A stretch of DNA of 64,000 nucleotides from assembly GCA_037447655.1 (NCBI GenBank), contig JBBHKE010000833.1, forward strand, positions 1-64,000, in the 5' to 3' direction. Made by a program: the position numbers and the translations under genes. This document shows positions 57,364 to 64,000 of this stretch, one piece after another (the first letter of the stretch is position 1; each line of letters opens with the position of its first letter). Source of the DNA: Zygnema cylindricum. Taxonomy: Eukaryota > Streptophyta > Zygnematophyceae > Zygnematales > Zygnemataceae. A model generated the notes under the pieces. That model did no database searches. It had not been told where the DNA came from and saw nothing but the letters and a program-made list of their open reading frames with translations.

Positions 57364-57720
57364 ACTTTTTCCTGTGCACACTCGTTTTTTCGATTAAAGA
57401 CAATCATTTGGAAGGGTGCAAAAGCTTCTTTCAATCGCAACCGTCACATTTAAAATCCGACAGCCTTGCACGAAAAAGCATCAGCACTATTAAAGGTCCA
57501 CGGTGTACCACAGGAACGCGGGGAATCGCATAGGTGACGACATGCGACCAAATATAATGACGCGCTACGACATTAAACGACGCATTAGGAGGACAACTTT
57601 GGCTAGCTCTCTCTCTCTCCCGCCTTTTCATCACTCCCACTCTTTTTATCTCTCTCTCGCACGCGCACAGTTGGGTCCCATGTTCCTCTCTCTCCATGAC
57701 ACACGAGTGTTGGGAGGCAT
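57364..57720. other. Unassigned flank
   Basis: Continuation of the pre-insertion sequence. Similar to 48225-48420. Includes CT-rich stretches; no gene. Confidence 0.4.
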
Positions 57721-60570
57721 TGGAGAACTAGTTCAGGAAGAGTGTCAAGGATAACAAGAGTCAATATGTGTTTCTGGATTTCATACAGTTTGACTTCAGA
57801 AATGATGAGTCGTTAGACTATATGGTGAAACGGTGCAACATTTTGAATGAGCAGCTAATAAGTCATTTAAAGATTATAGGAGAGGGAAAAAAGGTCCAAG
57901 TATTTCTAGATGCCTCGCCGAACAAATTAGTTCATTTGAAAGAGGTTTTGTTAGCGAGGAGAAAGACTAGTCATAATTTTACTGAGATCTATATCAAAAC
58001 CACTAAAAAAAATAGAGAAAGTATCTCTAAGGGTCTAATAGTGCAAGGAACTTAAATGTGGGCTAAATGTACTCCGTGGTAGAGGGGGGCTTAGGGCATG
58101 TTCCCATGTGATAAAGTAATGGTTTTTTTTCTCGTTTTCCTCCAAAACTTAGCCCACAACGAGAAAATCTTCACCCGTACCAAAAAAATGAGAATACCAG
58201 AGCACAACTTGCGCCATCTTGAAACTTTGAGTTTGTCATCTTGCGCGTTTCGACCCACATTCGCGTCACTCTAGTTCATATTTAAACTTCTACTAAAAGC
58301 ACCCCGCGAGGTGATTTTAGTTAAAGTAACAAGTTATAAACGAATAGGAAGACGTCGTCGCATGTGTCACACGCTTTCAAAAATGTTTTTGCAGTACGCG
58401 GAGTACCCAAAAAAAAATCCCACTATTCGTTTCCGGTTTGTACATAAATTTTTCCGTGGAGGGGTCTCGAGCCAGATGCCATTTAGCAAAAGCGAAGTCA
58501 GTGAAGGGGGCTCCCTCTCTCTCCCTCTCCCACAAACACAGTTCTTAGAATGAAACACGGCAAGAATAGTATAAAATCAAAGATCTCTAAAAAAGACACG
58601 TTCGCGTATCTTTCGGCGTATTCTTATGGCAAGTAGAGTGAGAAAAGACGAAAAAACATAATTGGGAAAACATGGCGGAAAGTTTTAGAATTAGTGACGT
58701 TGACGCTATCACAAGTGAGCATGGCGTCAAAATGTCACAAACCCTAAACTTCTACTATGTCACAAGAAACTACACCGTGAATCGCTATTAGCGTAATGAA
58801 ACAATTAGCGTACTTTACGGTAAATTGTGTTTTTTCGGGTACACCATGATACTAATTTATCATGTACTCTAATTTGTAAACTGCTTTGTAAAAATTTTCA
58901 GCACATAATATTTCCACACTAAAACATGTACATGTACGAAACTGTTCAAATCGTACGCCGTCGCGTTTTTTTGACATTTGCGTATGCCGGAAAATATTTA
59001 CGCAATTATATATTATAATATTTTCTGTACTTTTAAAATTAAAAATGTACGAAATAGTACAGATCTGGCATTCCGTACACCACACTATTTCAAAAGGCAC
59101 TAAATTACAGTTATGAACCGTATTGAGCGGGGTACCTCAAATAACGTGCAAAAACATTTAGCGTACTTTATTCTATTTGAGAATTTGCCCCAAAAAAAGG
59201 GGAACCCCAATTAGCGTCATGTACGCTAATAGCGATTCACGGTGTAGATGTCTACAACCGTCGCTATTTTGAAAATGTCATCAATTGTCGGAGGTTTTAT
59301 AGTTATCGACAATTGTCACAAATTATACCCACGTCTACATCCGTCACAATTTAAAGTGACGATTTCATTGACTATCGGAACACTTTGAAAAGTACTAGAG
59401 AGAATCATCGCTAAAAAACAAAGTGTGATGTGTCACAAGTGTCAGCGATACGGTCGGTGCTACTATTGGGAGCAATGTGGTCACGTTAGTTCGCAATGTT
59501 ACGACAAAGGCGACGGTGGTTTCGAAAGAGGCCGTGCGAAAGGGGCTTGGTCGTGGTCAATATCACGACGGTGGAAGTGGAAGTTCCACGGGTTACGTGG
59601 ACAATTCTCAGACCAAACGTTTGCAGTTTCCTTGAATTTGACGTTCGATTCCTTAAGTAGTAATGAGAGGCACAAAAAATAATGGATCATTGACACGGGG
59701 ACATTGCATCTTGTATCTGGTGACGTAACTTTGTTGAACAACATGAGGAGTCTCAAGGTCCGGAAAAAGATTACTACCACCAGTGGCCATGTAATATGGG
59801 TTGGTCGTGTCGGGATTGTTTGGTTGGACTTGCCAACACGGAATAAGTTTGGTAACGAGTCTCTTACGAGGACACGGTACAAAATGCACTTTACATTTCA
59901 AACAGATTTGTGAACCCCGTGAGCGCCCCGTAGATTCAATGGGTCGGGGGAGCATACTTACGAAATGAGATTTGTTAATCAAAATTTTGACTGCAGAAGG
60001 AAACGTGATCGACGCCGAATGGTGGTCGACTCTATGCACAACCAACTATACGTAGAGGCAAGAAAGAGCAAAGCCCAGTCCTCGAGCTTCTTTGACCTAA
60101 TTTCCAAGATGAATGGAGACCTCAATGCGTTGCACCATTGTATGTGTCGCATACCCGAGGCGAATTTGAGACGGATGATTCAAAAGTCCTGTGTTCGAGG
60201 GATGGACCTTGTATCTAGCGGGAAGGTGAGTGGATACGGTGGATGTAGTTAAGGGCGCCAGGTCCGAAAACCTCATCCGTTGAAAGGATGTCAAGTAACG
60301 AGCTCAACATCCTCTTGAGCTCATACATGTCGATCTTCAAGGACTCGAGAAAGCCGAGAGCTTGGGTGTAATAGCCATGTTTGCGTAATTGTCGACGACA
60401 ACTCTCAGAGGTCATTGGTTTATGTACTAAAGATAAACTCGTTTTTAGAAGATCAAGGAGTGGCATGTGATGGTTGAGCTACAGATGAAAGCAATACAGT
60501 CTAACAATCGTGGAACGGAGAACTAGATACTACAAGAGATGGTTAGTGCAATGATTCACACCAGTGGGCA
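57721..60570 (+). pseudogene. Diverged copia remnant: Gag, knuckle, protease, pre-integrase
   Basis: 57768-58055 reads like a UBN2-type Gag (SLDYMVKRCNILNEQL...KKVQVFLDASPNKL). After an inserted stretch (about 58060-59400) a knuckle-like GHVSSQC follows at 59470. Then come WIIDTGTLHLVSGDVTLLNN at 59680, EANLRRMIQKSCVRGMDLVS at 60150 and HVCVIVDDNSQRSLVYVLK in the integrase start at 60390. The lineage is not the one with the anticodon-arm primer site. 59616-60570 is duplicated at 11425-12375. Confidence 0.6.
58773..59244. mobile_element. Complete 472-bp MITE with TA flanks
   Basis: The inverted termini CACCGTGAATCGCTATTAG and its complement are perfect over at least 20 bp and are flanked by TA on both sides (58771-58772, 59245-59246). 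AT-rich, non-coding, with repeated ttagcgta words near both ends. Relatives lie at 6989, 12878 and 50968. Confidence 0.85.
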
Positions 60571-62383
60571 CAACATCTTCTTGGGGGACGACGCACTCCT
60601 CACGACAAACTACATAAGTGGAGTAAAGGTGCATCTGGGAGGCCAAAGCCTGAGGGCGGTGGACTGAGCAAGGAGGCAAACTCTAAAACTAGGAATCTCG
60701 CAAGAGGAAAAACGGGCTCGTGGAGAATCAGAGGGAAGCGGCTCGAGATGCTCGAATCTAATGTCGGTGAGCACCTTAAAATAAATTAATTCTTGGACAC
60801 ACGCAACTGGCTCCGCAATACAGGTGGAGAAAACCGGCATAAGCGTTAAGCAAAAGGAGGAATAGAACTGGCCTACTTCCTATTACATATACGAGCTATT
60901 CAAAATTATATTTTTCTTTTTCAAAATACAATTACCAATTATTTTTTTGCATGATTTATCACCAAGAGGTGTCTTTGTATCACACGCATCAGCGATAGCA
61001 TGTACATAGGATAGAGTGTGTTCACATAGATTCACCATGCAGTCAATTTGCGATAAACAAGCTTGCACATCATTTACATCAATGTAGTGTTTATGAAAGA
61101 ACTGGAATCCACAGCTGTCCACTGACGCATGTTTTGGCACGTTACATCAACACTAATACATTTGTCAAATACAATAAACGCCATGTCTAGATTTTGAAAA
61201 CATCAATTTGATTTTGACTTCCAATACTGCCCAAAGTTATAAAAGTCACAATCCGGTACAAAATAAAACAAGAGCACTGAGTTACCATCGTGCTTCGCTA
61301 ATAAAATCTTACATCACCAATTGCTAGAAATTAAGATTATATTGAAGTTTGCAAGTGCACTCGATTTTCAGTCTGTTTAGGTACTGAGACTTGATACAAA
61401 AACGATTGTTGCCTTCCAGTTCAATGAATGCTCAGTACTCAGAAAATAATGAAAAAACTGAATGTTATGTATAAAAGCTCTACCTAAAAAGATATGTCAA
61501 TTGAGAAACGACAGGAAAAAGGCAGAGAAAATGACCAGGCCCGAGGAAAATGGGTGTGGAAGGATATTGCCATTGTATATTTTCGGCACAAAGATTCTCT
61601 TATACTTTCTACAATGTTGCACATACTTGTTTCTTGGTTCCAAATGACAACAGTAGCGATCAAACCATAAAACAAACGAATAGCAATTTAACATAAAGAG
61701 GGTTTTACATGATGGATTTCCTGTTGAAGCATACAAACCCTGCCAAAAATGTGAAGTTTCCGGACATTAGTTTTTGCGACGGCAAACAAGGACACGACAG
61801 CTGTCTTATTCCATTCTCCGTTGTGAGGCATGAGAAAGCCAGTTTACGCTTTACGCACAAGAAACAAATTTCTTAACCCAGATCGGATACACATCAGCAT
61901 ATTTCTATTCATAAATATTTATTTACTTGTCCTTCACAAGTTACTCTCAGAGACCAGGAGCCATTATGTATGCTGGTGTCCTGAATAGGAAGAAATAAGC
62001 ATACATAATACGAAATACGAAACAACAAATGAAGTATGAACAAGGAAAATAATCAAGTACAAATATGGATATGCTGGCTATGCCTTATTTGCCCTCCAGA
62101 ACACTGGCTCGACGAAGTAACTGAAAACTGTTTTTAATTCCGAACGTTGAAAAAGTAACTAGCGTTTCATAAAAACCCAGCCAAAAAAAAAAAACCGCCA
62201 GTGATACAAAAGTCCATTTACAATATGAAAAACTGTGAAACAGTCTGTTCAAAAAACCTTACCCCAGTTCATTTGAACAGACAAAATCCGGTAGCGTCGC
62301 TTTATATACAGCCACCTTGTCTCCAGGGCACCTAAATAAACCCTATATCAGAAATTCTGATTTTATATAGAAATTTTATATCA
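60571..62383. other. Intergenic, no gene seen
   Basis: AT-rich; short frames only. The part near 62300 is probably the 3' UTR of the minus-strand gene that ends at 62384. Confidence 0.45.
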
Positions 62384-64000
62384 TCAGCATTCAGGAAATC
62401 TCTTTTGCCTCATAGATTTGCTACCGGGCCTTTCCGACTGCAACGTTCTCGAAAGCTTCACTAAAGACATGGATTGTTCCTCCATAAGTTGCTGTAATTG
62501 AGTCAAACGGGTAGACCGGCACGACTCATGTTCTTTTTCGATATCGTCGATGATCACTTTTAAGTCATAATACTTTTTCCTTCTACCAATTCGCCAAGCT
62601 TTGTACCCGGAATTCGGTTGCTCCATGACCTGAATAGGAGGGAATATTCCTGAGAAACCTATGGTCCATGCTTCCCATACCTGCTCAGGTGTTTTCAGAA
62701 GAGGATACAACTTGTCGAAAACCGCCCCGGGAAGTATCTTGATGCTCTCAATCACATGGGGAGAAAGCAAGGCAGAAGTAGCCTGAGACGAGCATTCTCC
62801 TGTTGTTGGTACGGCTACCACTGTCTCTAATGCCCCCAGTGTTTGACTGTCTTCTCTCTCGTCCACCCGGGGAGGGTGTGCACGCATTGTTCCTGTGGTA
62901 GCCAATAATGTCTGAGTGAGTTCTTGCAAACACTGTCTCATCAACGCATGGTCGGCGGTAAGACGCTGTACATCTTCTCGCAAAGATCGTAGCTCTTCCA
63001 GAACCTGCGACAGAAAAATATTTTAGAATAAGAAACGCTAAGAACAAGCATTTATAAGATAGAGGTGGATTTAACCCTTACAGTGAACTCGAATTTGAGG
63101 TGGGTTTTTGACAAAGTGAAGGAGTCTGACACTGTGAAGGAGTTTGACATCGAGAAGCCTGCGTTTTTTAATGGGAACGGGCATACTCCTCTGATGCTGG
63201 CAAATGATTACTTAATTTTACACCATAGTAAATAACCATGATTTCTCATTGAGGAATTACTCTACATACGTCACATACTTAAGACAGTCATGTACAATCA
63301 AAAATGTACAGTGCAATTTACAATTACAAAAAAATAAATTTTGAGCGATTACGAAGTTTGGTTTTAATTAACTTTCGTAACAGTACGAACAAAGACAAGA
63401 TAGACGTGACAAAATTGTGTAGACATTAAACAAAATGTTTCTAATGTGCGCGGCGATCTTATTGTGCAGCGTACTTGCAGATCGTACTATTACTGCTGCC
63501 AAATAACTTAATTTACCATTAACTTTAGCCTTTTTCTTAAAAGTAAATTACTACCAGTAATTTATTTCTTTCTTGACTGTCCTGGATTACCTTGCACAAT
63601 CTTTCAGTTGCCGTACCCCAATTGTACAACCGAAAGCCCTAGATTTACTGGTCTACTCATGAAACATGAATAATTTCTGTAATGTAGTTCCCCTATCAAC
63701 GAATGTTCCCATCTCCTTCCAAGTGCACGCAACTTCATAACAACAGAACTGCAGTCATTTTTACTAAACAGGAATACAACCAAAATTTGTCGTCTAACAT
63801 AGAGACACAATGGTCAAATAGACTATTAACATAAGATGTCAAGGATCACTTGCAACAAACAGGTCTCCTGCGGGTGCCATAATAAGGTGCACAAAATACT
63901 GACCTTAGGATCTGTTACTGTGACATGTGGCAGAACCTCCCCAGGACGGCTTGCCAAAGCAAGTCCTTCATCGTGCACTCGACAAACTGTTGCAGCGAAG
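62384..64000 (-). CDS. Protein with coiled coil and GCR1_C-like C-terminus (partial)
   Basis: Two minus-strand exons are supported. The last exon is 63004-62384, after acceptor TCTGTCGCAG and ending in a stop. The preceding exon runs from beyond the window edge to 63904 with donor AAG/GTCAGT. They join in phase 0 as TVTDPK + VLEELRSLRED. The last exon has a leucine-rich coiled coil (LREDVQRL...LMRQCLQEL), a low-complexity linker, then PEQVWEAWTIGFSGIFPPIQ...YKAWRIGRRKKYYDLKVIIDDIEKE. The spacing of W..W..G, the later W, and K.Y...I..I resembles the GCR1_C DNA-binding domain, known from fungal activators and Crypton-like tyrosine recombinase proteins (inference from memory). A charged tail follows. 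Whether it is a host regulator or derived from a mobile element cannot be told here. Confidence 0.5.

Overview
The window looks like repeat-rich nuclear DNA of a green plant, most likely of streptophyte-alga or bryophyte grade. The evidence is a plant-like BRF1 gene end with T-rich spliceosomal introns, many Ty1/copia and Ty3/gypsy LTR elements, hAT-type and TA-flanked MITEs, non-LTR fragments, and a gypsy element that carries a cytosine methyltransferase (a combination I know of from charophytes and dinoflagellates). The species cannot be named from the sequence alone.

Layout. 1-1429: last three coding exons of BRF1 (TFIIIB subunit), + strand. 2.1-4.3 kb: hAT-type MITE fragment and a dead LINE 3' end. 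5.5-10.1 kb: tandem segmental duplication carrying a four-to-five-span membrane protein gene (intact at 5723-6658, broken at 8830-9767; a third decayed copy lies at 48.4-49.7 kb). 10.1-14.6 kb: two more LINE 3' ends with a CCHC plus restriction-like endonuclease domain, a decayed copia fragment, a MITE and an assembly gap at 12386. 15.7-26 kb: nested gypsy LTRs and a decayed minus-strand copia element. 25.8-47.9 kb: one large minus-strand gypsy element in the order LTR-gag-protease-cytosine-5 DNA methyltransferase-RT/RNase H-integrase, broken by a hAT MITE, two solo LTRs of an unknown LTR family, a solo copia LTR and a nearly intact copia element (41129-47492). 48-51 kb: pseudogene copy and flanks. 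50995-57363: second copia element, polyprotein broken. 57.7-60.6 kb: remnant of a third, diverged copia lineage containing a 472-bp MITE. 62384-64000: two minus-strand exons of a host-type gene whose product ends in a GCR1_C-like domain.

Two themes stand out. First, the gypsy element contains a recognisable C5-methyltransferase domain between protease and RT, and its in-frame stops look like C-to-T decay. Second, in all copia families here the Gag start codon lies inside the LTR. A primer-binding site matching the anticodon stem-loop of initiator tRNA-Met (Drosophila copia-type half-tRNA priming) is read as Gag residues QVMGPP. Their LTRs also share a conserved-loop hairpin, a tRNA-like antisense module and a short GACTC-AGGG-GAGTC hairpin. 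Target-site duplications read by eye (GCGAG, ACTTT, AAGGT, TTTTC, CCACA, CTTAAAAC) allow much of the nesting order to be reconstructed.
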